In this document: positions 52,516 to 64,000 of the stretch, piece after piece
Layout of the letters: each line of letters opens with the position of its first letter
Numbering within the stretch: the first letter of the stretch is position 1
From: Merluccius polli
Taxonomy: Eukaryota > Chordata > Actinopteri > Gadiformes > Merlucciidae
DNA: 64,000 nt
Reading direction: 5' to 3'
NCBI GenBank assembly: GCA_030340625.1
Contig: JAOPHQ010003513.1
Coordinates: 1-64,000 of the forward strand
Made by a program: the position numbers and the translations under genes
The notes under the pieces: generated by a model
Database searches by the model: none
Told to the model about the DNA's origin: nothing
The model's input: only the letters and a program-made list of their open reading frames with translations

Positions 52516-54076
52516 ATTTATTTAGACCTGTAGAGTCAACACTCCCAAACTTTGTTTATCATGTAAATGACCAGGCATATACTTTGAATCCAAAGCCTCA
52601 TACACCCTTTCAATACGCCAACGCATACAGTGAAGCTCTTCTCATGTCAGTGGTGTTCTTCTTTTAGTTTTAATACATTCAATTAGTGAATAATTCAATG
52701 GAGGTCGCCAAATACTCCAAACTGTGAGAGTAACTTATTTAGGTGTAATTAGATATACACACACACACACGCACGCACACAAACACACACGCACAGGCAC
52801 ATACCACACACACACTAACAAAGCAGTTATTGCCAATGAATAGCCTCTAATCTCATTTCAGATTTTAAAAAAAAAAACAAATTATTAATTTAAAATGATT
52901 TTATTTTGCCTCTACTTTCATTGACAAACAATAAGAACAGTCTTTATGTGTTATGGACAATGCTGGTCTATGTCACAACAATGTAGGACATGGCTATTTG
53001 ACATATGTAAATGTGTGATTGTAAGAAGAATCCCTGAACTCTTCTCAGCTGTCTACTCATGTTCTTTCTGTTCTAATAAAGATACATATATCCTTTTGTC
53101 AAAATCTGCATAATGTTGGTAGATAAGAAAAACTAAAGGATATAACTATTATATTTTACAATATCATACAATTCCCAAACTAGGTGCAAGGTTCATTGCA
53201 TCAAAGCTAAGAGATGATGGAGAAAGTGCTAAGTAATGCAGTAACAAATTAATAGGAAATCATTTCAGCAAAATAGACTGTTGGTGTTGAACATAGTTGC
53301 AAATAATTATTGTATACCTTTACGTCACTTTTCCAGTGATTTATTCACCTCATTCAGGACACACATTTATAGACTTTACCCAAATCCTTAACTCCCCCCT
53401 TACCTAAACTTAACCGTGGTCAACTACTTAGCTAAATATCATGGGTTAGGGTTAGAAAGGTCTGTTTAGTTAAACACTGACTCACTCACTTCACCCTCTC
53501 ACAAGAGAGCAAGGACAAGCACATGATCATAGACTATTAACAAAGTATTGCAGTACTGAAGAAGCTCTTTCTTTCTTGGTCATAGGAATCCTGGAATGAG
53601 AATTGACTTGAAGGAAATAACTAATGTTTATAACAAGTGAACACTTGTATGACATGGCAGCGCAATGTAAGACAACAAAAAACAAATTCATTCACAACTT
53701 AAGGAGCTGGCAGGGTCCATGCGAGCTGCTGTCAGTGTGGCTGGGGGGGGTCGCTGTAAGCATGTCACAGCCAATCAGGAACAGGAGGATGGGACTTGGA
53801 CCGCGTTTGGGCAATAGGGGGCATGTTTCTCACAGAAATACAAAGAGCCAGGGAGGAAAAACCATCTTTGGCCGTGCATCAACAGATCCTATGCTCAGGA
53901 TGATAGGGAGTACTTTTAAAACTGTATTTAAAACAGCATGTAAAGGTCAACCTTGATAACCACAGATGTCAGTTTAAAATAGATGATATTCCTTGAAGAG
54001 TGTAGTGCTTATGAACTGGGTAATGAACATCATTTTCTCAGAGTGGTTAAAAAGAGTTCAAAGCATAATGGCTCCA

Positions 54077-54079
<3 letters not shown>

Positions 54080-54142
<63 letters not shown>
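54080..54142. repeat. (AT)n microsatellite
   Basis: About 31 pure AT units lie in intergenic sequence. Confidence 0.97.
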
Positions 54143-54146
<4 letters not shown>

Positions 54147-55018
54147 TGCCTTTGTGTAGAATTAAGTGTATTCGCCTGGGCCCTTGGAGCACGCAACAGA
54201 ATGAGCAACAGAATTTGCAACACTTTTAATTGGCTGGGTTCGTGGCAAAGTGAATATTTAATTTGCAAAGAGAGTTTGGTACAGTGAAAGTCATTAGTGA
54301 GTTTATTTAGTCCAATGGAAGGTGAAGGATCAAATTCACATCCCCTGATCTGGGGGATCATTGTAATCATCGTGTTGAAAATAAGTGCCTCACTAACAGC
54401 GCTAAGTTACCGTGGTTGCGATATCACCAGGGCATATATGTGATATGCTCGAGATTTATGGAAATTAACTGCTAGGTGTGTTTTCTCTTGTGTTTCCTGA
54501 GGGTAACTTCCTTGTGGTTTTAACTGTAGCTTCCTCTCTGAGGCTCCTCCTCCTCCTATTGGGCCACACATTCACACATTAAAAAAAAAAATAAAGTACA
54601 TCCTTCACCTGTTGGGTAAATGATGCTCGCAAATAAAACAACACATCATGTATTGAGCGGTTATATTTCTAATCAGACAGCCGACATAGCGAGGCCCCAC
54701 AGAGGCGATAGACGTTGTACACACAAAGAGCACACACGCACACCTGCACGCACGCACACACACACACACACACACACCCACACCCACACACACACACAGA
54801 AACACATGCAGGTTAATTTGCCTATGCAGCTGCAGTCCATTTCCTTCCGCTCTTCGCTGTGTTCTGTGGTTCACAGTCTCGTTTACAAAGGGAGGGATGG
54901 CCCAAGAACGATGGAGGTTGACCCTCTGTTGTGCACATGTTGACAATAATCCTGTGTCAATCCAATTCGCGTAGGACAGCGAATGAGCACACACTTTGCA
55001 GAAGGATGGTGGGTGGGT

Positions 55019-55134
55019 GGGTGGGGGGGGGGGGGGGGGGGGTGGAGTTAGGGTGGGGGGTGGGCATCCCAGAAACAGACCTCTGGCCCTAATCTATTCG
55101 CCATTGTCCCTCCCCCCCCCCCCCCCCCCCCCCC
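55019..55134. repeat. Paired poly-G and poly-C runs
   Basis: A G run of about 20 (55023-55042) is followed about 70 bp later by a C run of about 23 (55112-55134) on the same strand. The two could base-pair as a G:C stem or form a quadruplex and i-motif. Confidence 0.85.
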
Positions 55135-56370
55135 TCCCCACTCTCTTCATGATTAACCAGACCCGTGGCCCTCTATGGGCCGTCGTTTCCTGTTACTTAG
55201 TTACCAGTTGCCATGATTTGCCTGGGCCGCTTGTGTTTCCATGGTGACCGTGCCCATTCTGTCGTCTCCTGGCTGCCTCATGGCTCTGCTGTCCCAGTGG
55301 CCTGTAGCCACCCCAGGCCCTGACCCACCGTCCGCCGCCTCCCTGCCTCCCTGCCTCCATGCCTCATGGTCCCATAAGGCTGTCACAGTGTGTTCATGTC
55401 GCACCACAGCCCCCCCTCGCCATCATGCCAGATACACGCGGCCGGCCAACCCCTGGATGCTGCGTGCCGTGGCACGAAACACACAACATTGCAGGGAGCG
55501 TTTGGTTGAATATAGACCATCCCCATTCCTCTATTTTCCATAATAATCACCGTGGTCGTGGTCACACATCATACACAATGTTGGTGATTAAAATATGGAA
55601 TTGATTCATTGTCTTGAGTCTTGAGGAAAGGAACGCATACTTCCAGTACATGTTTAGCACACATTACATACGGGGGAAAATACAGAAGATTTAGGTGATG
55701 TGTGTTAAAAGCAGGGTTTTGTTTTTTGAAGAGTTATATGGGATATGTCCGGACAGGATATGTGACACAAAGAAAGATGCAATGCAGCGTTTATCCGTTA
55801 GGAGGCGGTAGTGGTCACGTTGTCACTCAGTGACTTTATCGCCCAAACGTCGGAACAGGACAGGGTAAACTCATCACTGAAGTAAGGCTAATTCAATCTC
55901 CCTGCTTTGTCTGCTCACAAACATTATTCATGAGCCAAATCTAACTCTTTTCAGCAGTTGGTGATATCAACTGTTCCCCACAGAGAATACTATTAAAGTG
56001 TAATTTACTCAGTTGGACTTCAATATCTATTATTTCCACTTGGTCATTTGCATGAGAGACACGACAGCCTTCAGCAGATAGCAGCTTAGAGAGCAGCATG
56101 GTGAAAACGCAAACATAAACGTATAAAGCAAATCATAATGTAAAAAAAGGTAAGGTTTACTTTATTAATCCCACATTGGGGATATGTATTATCATACATA
56201 ATAACATAACACAGGTCTATATATGTGTGTAGACCTATAGAGAGATGAGATAGGTCTGTATTTCTACATCTGTATTTCATCAACAGCCTCCAATGCCAAA
56301 CCATGTGAGATATATAAAGAAGAAAAAAAAATGGGCCTACGTCACTCATATAGGACCCAGCACTTTGACC

Positions 56371-56418
<48 letters not shown>

Positions 56419-57097
56419 GGTGCGAGGTGGGGGATGGGGGACGTAATTACAGCAGTTTGGGCTCATTAGGACTGAGGGGGCGTGACCGTCCCTACAGGTC
56501 CGACAGCTGAACCGCACAGCGCGGTGAGGGGGGGGGGGCTGAGCCTCAGCATAGCCTACAATATAGCAGCACTTTCCTTACTAGGATGGTGCGTGTGCGG
56601 TGTGCGTGTGTGTGTGTGTGTGTGCGTGCGTGCGCGTGCGTGTGTGCATTTCGCAGTTGTGTGGCGAAATACAAATGTGCAAAATTGGGGAAAATCCTTG
56701 GAAAATTTCAAATCCTGTTACAGACTTACAGCTTACATATCCCGCATCCAGAGCGGTCCTACGAGAGGACTAAAAGTAGAAGCAAATGATGAAACTGAAT
56801 GAAATAGCCTCCACTTGCATTGGTCAACCCTTTTGCCACACACACACGCACACACACAGACACACACGCACGGACGCGCGCACGCACACGTGTACACGTG
56901 TACACACTTCTGGATGACCTATTGATCGACCGTTGAGCTGTTGATTATTCGGTATCTGGTGGATGCAGGTCAGGGCGGGTCTTTGTCCAGCATACCGTGT
57001 TTCTGAGTCAGGATGGAGAGATGAGGATGGGGCATCCCACTCACCCGCTGCACAGCCAGAGCCACTGCTGTGCTGCTGTCATGGCAACAGCAGCAGT

Positions 57098-57148
57098 CAC
57101 CACCACCACCACCACCATCATCACCACCACCACCACCACCACCACCAC
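57098..57148. repeat. (CAC)n trinucleotide repeat
   Basis: A run of CAC/CAT triplets gives poly-His and poly-Thr frames that are not considered coding. It is followed by CA/CG alternating purine-pyrimidine sequence (about 57191-57260). Confidence 0.9.
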
Positions 57149-57657
57149 GCCAGCATGGCCCTACAATGCACAGGCCACAAGAGGAGCCGCACGCGCGCGC
57201 ACACGCACGCGCGCGCGCGCACACACACACACACACACGCACACACGCACACACACACTGTGCCGGTGTCACAGGAGACACCGGCACACAAGACAGATGT
57301 GAATCAAAGACAGGGAAGAGACATGTCCGCCTGCTTGTGTGAGACACTTCTGTATTTCTGGACAAACTTTTTTGTTTGGCGTTTGGTTCAGCGGATGCGA
57401 GATCGAGGCTATATTAGTCATTAATTATTATTATTTATTCATATGTTATTTATTCATATGGTATTTTTATTCACATGTTATTTATTCATATGTTATTTGG
57501 AACTGGACTCATATTGTCGGTCCCAACGCACACACTATAGTAAATGATGACATGTTCATGTTGATAGTTGTAACATCATTTTGTTTCATTAATCCAAAGC
57601 ATCTCCGAATCGGACATTTTCTTTCCGTGCGACTTGTGGACCAGTGGTGATGAAGCC

Positions 57658-57739
<82 letters not shown>
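57658..57739. repeat. (CAT)n trinucleotide repeat
   Basis: About 27 perfect CAT units give poly-His, poly-Asp and poly-Met frames on the two strands. It is intergenic, upstream of NOL4L. Confidence 0.97.
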
Positions 57740-57741
<2 letters not shown>

Positions 57742-58103
57742 CCCTGGTCCGGGGCAGTAAGCAAGGCGGTGAAACACAACACGTCGACGCCTGGGTCCCA
57801 TCTTGTCTCTGAGACCACCACACGGTCCTGGACGGTGGGTGGGTGGGGGGGAGGGGGGGGGGGGGGTGCCGTCCATTCAAACAGGTGTGCGGCAGCACCG
57901 ACTCCATCCCAGGTGGCGATGGTCGGATGATAAAAAGCGTCACGTCGCCTTATTATCCACGACCACACGCCAAAAAAGGGGGTCGGATGTGGGGATGAGA
58001 TCCCATCCCGCATCCCAGTATCTACTGAATATACAGAAAGTAGGTCGGTAGGGAAACACGTTATCTCCATCTTCTTTGTTGTTTAGAGAGGACTCAGGGT
58101 TTT

Positions 58104-58143
58104 TTTTCCCTCCTCCCCCCCCCCCCCCTCTCCCTCTCTCCCT

Positions 58144-58174
<31 letters not shown>

Positions 58175-58725
58175 CCCTCCCTCTCTCTCACCCTTTTAGT
58201 CAAGTCGTTTTACGCACAGGTGGGAGAGACCCGCTCCGCGTATAGGACAGCCCCCTCTCTGTTCCCCAGGAGGAGGATGCGAGGAGACGGGGACATTTTG
58301 CCGTCGCGGTTCGGGACAGCGCAGCATCAGCAGCAGCATCATCCCTGCAAACAGGTGTGCTGCTGACCGGGATCACTTTCAGCCTCGCTTTTCTCTCTCC
58401 GTTCGCGAGCAAAAAAAGGGGAGAGACAGAGAGAGAGAGAGCGATAGAGAGAGAGAGAGGGGGGAGATAGAGAGAGAGAGAGAAAGAGAGGGGGGAGATC
58501 CCATCCGTCGCGTAAACCGTACCTCGACGCGGGACAGGGGGGGCTTTGGAAGAAGGACATCAAGCCTATTTTTATTAGCCCGCTTCATCCTTCTTCATCC
58601 CGAGTTAAAACCGAGAGAGAGGGAGGGAGGGAGGGGGAGAGAGACACAGCGAGAGAGAGAGGAAGAGAGAGAGAGAGAGAGAGGAAGAGAGAGAGAGGGG
58701 GAGAGACAGAGAGAGAGAGGGAGCA
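58104..58725 (+). promoter_or_regulatory. nol4l: NOL4L 5' region: pyrimidine/purine-rich leader
   Basis: The stretch before the NOL4L ATG begins with C-rich blocks (58114-58172). It passes through a short GC-rich part (58215-58400) and then a 300-bp GAGAGA-rich tract that runs right up to the start codon at 58726. The 5' UTR therefore seems largely polypurine. GAGA-type tracts upstream of developmental regulators can be promoter elements. No transcription start could be assigned. Confidence 0.4.
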
Positions 58726-59067
58726 ATGGCAACGAAAAAGGCGTGCATGGATGTGCCCAAACGGAGCAGGAGTCCGGTCGTGCTGGAGGCGGAGATGTTC
58801 AGTGAATTTCAGGACTGGTGTCTCCGGACCTACGGGGACTCGGGCAAAACCAAGACCGTCACCCGCAGAAAATACAACAAGATCATGCAGACGCTGTTGC
58901 AGAGCGACGAGTCGGACGGCGTGTACGTGGACAACAGCCACATCAACGCCAAATTCAAATTCTGGGTGAAGTCCAAGGGGTTTCAGGTCGGGAACCACGT
59001 CCTGGGGGAGCACCACAAGAAGGGAGCATCAGGGAAGCCGGTTCTGTACGTCCCGGTCAAGTCAACG
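58726..59067 (+). CDS. nol4l: NOL4L (nucleolar protein 4-like), first coding exon only
   Basis: This exon has 114 codons, from MATKKACMDVPKRSRSPVVL to GKPVLYVPVKST, and ends at an ACG|GTAAAG donor in phase 0. The core FSEFQDWCLRTYGDSGKTKT, then RRKYNKIMQTLL, NAKFKFWVKSKGFQVG, is the conserved N-terminal block shared by the long isoforms of NOL4 and NOL4L. This paralogue is preferred because MAPRE1 and DNMT3B are the neighbours, as on human 20q11.21. NOL4-family proteins are nuclear and poorly characterised biochemically. The remaining exons were not found before 64000, so the next intron exceeds 4.9 kb or the gene continues outside the window. A GT microsatellite begins 5 nt after the donor. 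Confidence 0.92.
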
Positions 59068-59071
59068 GTAA

Positions 59072-59144
59072 AGTGTGTGTGTGTGTGTGTGTGCGTGCGT
59101 GCGCGTGTGTGTGTGCCCGCCTGCATCCGTGTGTGTGTGTGTGT

Positions 59145-59213
<69 letters not shown>
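59072..59213. repeat. (GT)n and (GA)n microsatellites at the NOL4L donor
   Basis: GT/GC alternating sequence (59072-59145) and a pure (GA)n run (59152-59213) follow immediately after the NOL4L exon 1 donor. Confidence 0.95.
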
Positions 59214-59217
<4 letters not shown>

Positions 59218-60830
59218 CGTGCGTGCGTGCGTGTAGACGCGCGCACGAGGTGTCCCGTCGCCGCCTATTAAGTTGCCATTATGCCAAGCGGGCCTAACGA
59301 GCCTCACCGGTGAAATTTACAACTTAACCCGTGTCATAGCCGTCCCATATGCATGTGCAGACCTACATATATGTAGGCCTATGTGTGTACAGAGGGGGGT
59401 GGGGGTGGGGGAGGGGGGGAGGGGGGGGGGTCCTGCTCTCATCGCTTGCTACCATAGCAACGCCGGTGCCTTGAGGCAAACGCAAGGTACGCTTTCCACG
59501 CACAGCCGTTCAATTACGCGCTGGCGAGTTATATATCCCATCATGGTCCCATCATGGTCCCATCGTGGTCCCATCGTGGTCTACTTGATGTACGCGGACC
59601 GACGGATCGCAGCTGATCTCCATCAGCAGGTCCCGTATAGAAATAAGAGGAGGAGACCCGCTTTGATGCGCGCTCAGGGACCCCCGCTGCGTGTGCGTGT
59701 GTGTCACAATATACTTTCAGCAAAAAAGAGGAAAAAAGGGGGAAAGATAAGATAAGCCGAATTAAACTTTAGGATATTATTTAGGCCTATACTTGTGTTT
59801 CTTTTCTCTCTACGTTTGCGTGTCCCTGATTCATCCGCGTACCGGACGTGCATCCGCGCATCCGCGCATCCGCGTCGCTCCTCTGGTCCCATCACTGGGG
59901 GAGAGCAGCAGCCATTCCGGCACACAAGGCGTATATTATAGTACTGTCTTCCCATTTCAGAGATTTGAGTATTATGTGCATATGGGGGAAACAAAACCTC
60001 GTCGTCATGGGGACGGGTTTCATCATCCCCCCCCAGAATCCGCCATCCTGAGTTTTCTCGGCGACACTGTTTAAAAAGCCACTTCTTCATTGTTCTGGGC
60101 GGGATGCGGATCGGTCCACATCCCGTTGCTCTGGCAACACCTGTGCATCCTATAGATTCCCCCCCCCCCCCCCCCCCCACCCCCCGCCCCACCGCCGCCG
60201 CTTCGTTGTGTTTATCGACAGTAACTCTAACTCAAACAGACAAATGAACCGATTTGCTGAATCCCGGAACGTTTTAAAATTGATTTATTTCATTTTTAAT
60301 TGGCTGCTGTGCGCAATTTGGTGACCACATCGCGCGTGTGGGGCTGTGATGGAGACAAAAGGTCTCTGGGGCGGACGGCGCGTCCCGCAGCCCGCAGACC
60401 CGCTGCACCCCTAGGACAGGGACCCATGTGGTCCACCCTGTGGTCCACTACGTGGTCCACTACGTGCAAAGTCCAATGATTTGTCAAATATGTGTCAGCA
60501 CCCTGTGGCCGGATGGTCTTATTACATTTACAACACGTTCACCCTTCAGTATAAATGTATGGCATTGGCTGGACGTTAGGAGACGCAGATATCTGATGGA
60601 CGCACACTGGGACAAATAGCAGAACTAGTTATTAGTCCTGCAGGCGGATGTGTCCGTGCGTCCATACAGTAGGCCCTATGCATGACGCGTGTGCGCGTTT
60701 ATGTGAACGCGCGCTCGCGCGCACACACACACACACAAACACACACAGGGCCTACCTCCGCGTCCGGGCCAACTGTGCCAACCACCATTTTAAAAAACAT
60801 CTTTGGGGAGTAATCACCCCCCACCTCACA

Positions 60831-60883
<53 letters not shown>

Positions 60884-61685
60884 CAGTATGGGGACCGCGT
60901 CTCCCAGGGATAATCGCGGCAGCACAACACGGCCATGTTTACAGTATAGCGCCATAAAGACGGTGCGTTAGCCGCGGGTCGTTGCTCCGAGACGCCATAT
61001 GGCGGTGATGCGGCCACAGGTGCGTCACCTGTTCACAAATAAACTTCTATAATTGTCAGATTTGCTCTAATTGTCGTCGCTAAACTTGTAATCCCCCCCC
61101 CCCACACACACACAGGATCAGGTTTCACTCAGGGCCAGTGGACAGGTGTGTGTGGTCCCAGGGAAGACAGTCTCTATAATGAAGGCCTCGCAAACCATTT
61201 CTTTAAAACATTTCATTATGTTATGCCAATTTTATTATTATTTCTTGAAATAATTAAGAATCAAATAATGTGGTAATCTCTCCCCCGTCGCCATGTCATC
61301 CCAGAATGACGCCCATCAGGTTCATGCTGTCCCCCATTAGACACCGGCTTCATATCTGTGTTTTGTAGAGACTGTGTCGGTGGCCGAGTCCCAACCTAAG
61401 GTGAGGCTTTTGTTGCGTTAAAGTCATAAAGCGACGAGCCTCCCCCTGACTCTGCTCCACTTTGGGGAATTTGAACAACACTCCTGACGACAACAGCCAA
61501 TATGGGGCTGCTGCTGCTGCCTCTAACGCTATAAGCCCGGGTAACAAAAGCTCCCCGGGTTTTTACTCACTGACATGTAGACCGCGTTACGAAGACTACG
61601 GCGCACACAGATAGGATCCACGACCCGGGAGGTTATTTAAAACCCCTCTGTACATCACACACACAACACGTATATGTATATGTAT

Positions 61686-61741
<56 letters not shown>

Positions 61742-63696
61742 ACGCACACGCACACACGCCGCCTAATGCCCCCTCACAGGGCCGCAGGGCCGGGAGGCGG
61801 GCCCTGCGCGCCGTCGGATCCCCGCTGCAGCTGCTCCCGGGGTGTGCCAAGTTTCAGTGTGGGGGCCGAGCGCCGGGCTAAACGACGGGAGGCTGCATGG
61901 GGGGAAGGGAAGGGAAGGATGTCAGTGGTGGTGGTGGTGGTGGTTGGTTCAGGCGGACAGAGGAGGTCTCTTCTCTGGGGTCTAGCGGCGCGGAGACAAG
62001 GGCGCTCCAGTGTGGACGTGTGTCTACGCACGGGACAGAAGGGGGGGAGAGGGAGGAGAGAAAAGGGGGGGAGCGGCGCGGCGGCGACGGCGCGGCGGCC
62101 GCTGTGCAGCGCCACACAGATGTTTTTGTGGAGACAGTTGGAAGGAAATTGGTGGCATTTCTTTTTCCTTTGCTCTTTGTTGTTGTTGTGTGTGTGTGTG
62201 TGTGTGTGTATGTGTGTGTGTGGATCCCCCCCCCTCCTCCCCCCCTCCCCCTGCCTCTGGGCTGCTCTGCCCCTCTCTGGGAGGCTCTTCCTGGGCTCAG
62301 GGAGGAGCGGGGCGGCCATCGGTGTGGAGAGGCGACCTCGTTTAGCTCTCATTAGAGGACCCCACGGTGGGGGGGGGGGGGGGGGGGATACAACACAACA
62401 CAACACGACACAACAACACACAGACACACACACTGTAGACAACGCATCACTGTGACTGTGGCTTCAAGAGTAAAAGGCATACAGTATATGTTTGTACTAT
62501 TGAATATCGTGTCTGTATTTTATTTTGGGTGGTGATCTGAGGCCATTTTCAAAGGATAGGCGATTGCTTTTTTGTTGCCATGCCAACTGAGACCTGTAAA
62601 TATATCTGCATGTTATCAGGTATTGGTGGACAAAGAACACCTCACACTATTCAGGTTCAGCTCCACACAATGGAGATGCTGAAAGATTAAACGTCTGTAG
62701 TTAATTAGTCATTTTATCTGTATGTCTTATAGAGCCGTGTCAAGTATGTTTATTTTAAGGATTGTAATTTTCTACCTATGGAAAGAAGACCAATGTTTAC
62801 ACATCGTGTATCCGAATGGAGTATTTAAGCTTTATTTATTTCTTGCATGTAATGCCAAATGGTTCGTTTTTTTTCCCAACATGCATCCAACATAAAATAT
62901 ACTAACCTTGTTAAAAAGTGCGTTTAAAGTCTTTGATCTGAGCTCGGGTCTGCCAAGCGTCTCTAACCTCGATGGTGAAACCGACACGCAAACCCAAGCG
63001 GTGTCAGAATATCAAAAGGTTAATTGACGTTGAAGGATCATTACCGCAAAAAACGCATCCCAAAAAAACCCCACAATTCGCAAAAAATAGCGATCCAGGA
63101 TAAAGTTGGAGGTTTAAATTACACATCACACACAGTCTGACTCGACTCAATGTGCTTTTGTCCTCCTTGGGTCAACATCATATCGCTAAGAGCATCCTCG
63201 CAAAATGTGTTTCAAATGTCTCTGCCTTACCATAACAAACGGGGGGGGGGGGGGGGGGGGAGATCATTAGGTATATTTTGTTGGGGGGTATATATTCTCT
63301 ATATTATCTGTTTAATTAGTCCGCTGCTCTCCTGACAGCTGTCCTCGGCGGAGGGGCCGGAGCAGCAGAAGAATAGCGCTCCTGTTATTGAACGGCATTT
63401 GCATTGAAGGTAGTTTTGCATAGCGGTCCTCCAAGCGCCGCGGCCGGACGCCGTGTTTGTGTTGTCGGTCCTCCTCTCCTGAGGCGGCGACACGTGCGCT
63501 CGCGCTCTCACTGCGTTCAAAGGGCACACGCTAAATATCCGCGGCCCGCGTCCCGTGTCCCGCGTCCGTGTCCTCGCCCTGAGAACGGGACAGATGTCGC
63601 CCTTACTTACGCTCGTATGTATCGTGATTGACCTTCATCTTTTTTTATATTCGATCCGCGGTGTCTTTTACACACACACACACACACACACAGTCA

Positions 63697-63729
<33 letters not shown>

Positions 63730-64000
63730 ACGCTTTTTTAAAATGAAAGCATAATAATGTGAAACCAGGTATGTGAATACATGAGACATTCATGTGATTC
63801 ATATTGGTTTGTAAATGAATCCACAGTTAAGTCAATGGGCTCTATGCATATAAGTATGAGAACACTACAGGTGAGGCGACACACACTGTATGTAGATGTG
63901 TGTGCATTTGGGAGTGTGTGTGTGTGCGTGTGCACGCGCGCGTGTGTATTTGCGCGTGTATTTGTACAAAGAGGGGGTCGCTGATCACACACACTCCTGG
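59214..64000. other. NOL4L intron 1, no further exon recognised
   Basis: The stretch is GC-variable and repeat-rich. It has G-rich tracts (59394-59430, 62371-62388, 63241-63260), CA/GT runs (60831-60880, 61684-61757, 62190-62220, 63671-63727), a C run (60160-60179) and a CpG-rich part near 61790-62110. Open frames such as 61766-62455 are compositional. No NOL4L exon 2 was found, so the stretch is read as intron, or partly as an alternative promoter around 61.8-62.1 kb. Confidence 0.45.

Larger units (their letters stand above)
52520..58100. other. DNMT3B-NOL4L intergenic region, no gene recognised
   Basis: This 5.6-kb stretch is repeat-rich and holds no exon I could support. Human COMMD7 lies in this interval, but no COMMD7-like segment was seen. 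It carries CA repeats (about 52755-52815, 54738-54798, 56390-56414, 56840-56890), an AT run, and long G or C runs. Open frames at 53624-53956 and 55241-55543 have no recognisable family. Confidence 0.5.

Noticed and set aside
57634..57930. Poly-His / poly-Asp / poly-Met proteins
   Set aside because: These are (CAT)n translated in different frames, with no flanking gene structure.
52520..58725. COMMD7, expected between DNMT3B and NOL4L by human gene order
   Set aside because: No COMM-domain exon was seen on either strand. It is presumed lost or moved.
61766..62455. 229-residue plus and 222-residue minus frames in NOL4L intron 1
   Set aside because: They overlap on opposite strands of a GC-rich stretch with homopolymers, and neither shows a recognisable domain. 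A CpG-rich alternative promoter is more plausible.

Overview
This is a vertebrate, almost certainly teleost, nuclear genomic window. Genes are split into many short exons with GT/AG introns. Microsatellites (GT, AT, GA, CAT), poly-G/poly-C runs and minisatellites are dense, and hAT-, piggyBac- and L2-like repeat relics are scattered through it. The gene content corresponds to human chromosome 20q: ADRM1 and OSBPL2 (20q13.33), SOGA1/MTCL2 (20q11.23), and MAPRE1, DNMT3B and NOL4L (20q11.21). Exon coordinates were read by hand from conserved protein segments, splice signals and phase agreement. No alignment was run.

Layout. ADRM1, the proteasomal ubiquitin receptor, runs on the minus strand (373-4180). 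OSBPL2, an oxysterol-binding-protein relative, follows on the minus strand (6988-13014). An AT-rich 68-bp satellite (13.7-14.8 kb) separates these from a SOGA1/MTCL2-like coiled-coil gene on the plus strand (15086-23480). A small two-exon plus-strand gene (24784-28234) ends in the KPWE motif of PEX39/C6orf226. Its single intron holds a 2.56-kb hAT-like element containing a 0.5-kb array of TTACGTAA palindromes. MAPRE1 (EB1) is on the minus strand (28774-30702). A large DNMT3B-type gene is on the minus strand (35319-48000). The first coding exon of NOL4L is on the plus strand (58726-59067), and the rest of that gene lies beyond the window.

The most interesting object is the DNMT3B gene. The exons join in phase into about 1,504 codons with an unusual architecture: an EB1-type calponin-homology domain, a BED zinc finger, a hAT-transposase-like region, then PWWP, ADD and the C5-methyltransferase domain. 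The second and third CH exons have exactly the lengths and phases (146 and 172 nt) of the matching exons in MAPRE1, the next gene downstream. This points to duplication of neighbouring MAPRE exons into the methyltransferase gene. A single 1,757-nt exon carries the BED finger and most of the hAT-derived sequence. Together they suggest a DNA methyltransferase with a fused microtubule-binding-type module and a domesticated transposase.

Three genes (OSBPL2, SOGA1-like, DNMT3B) each carry one extra base inside an otherwise well-conserved coding exon. Three +1 indels in one window argue for residual assembly error rather than three pseudogenes, but each is recorded separately. Several minisatellites overlap genuine splice sites, so the array units repeat copies of a 5' or 3' splice site.
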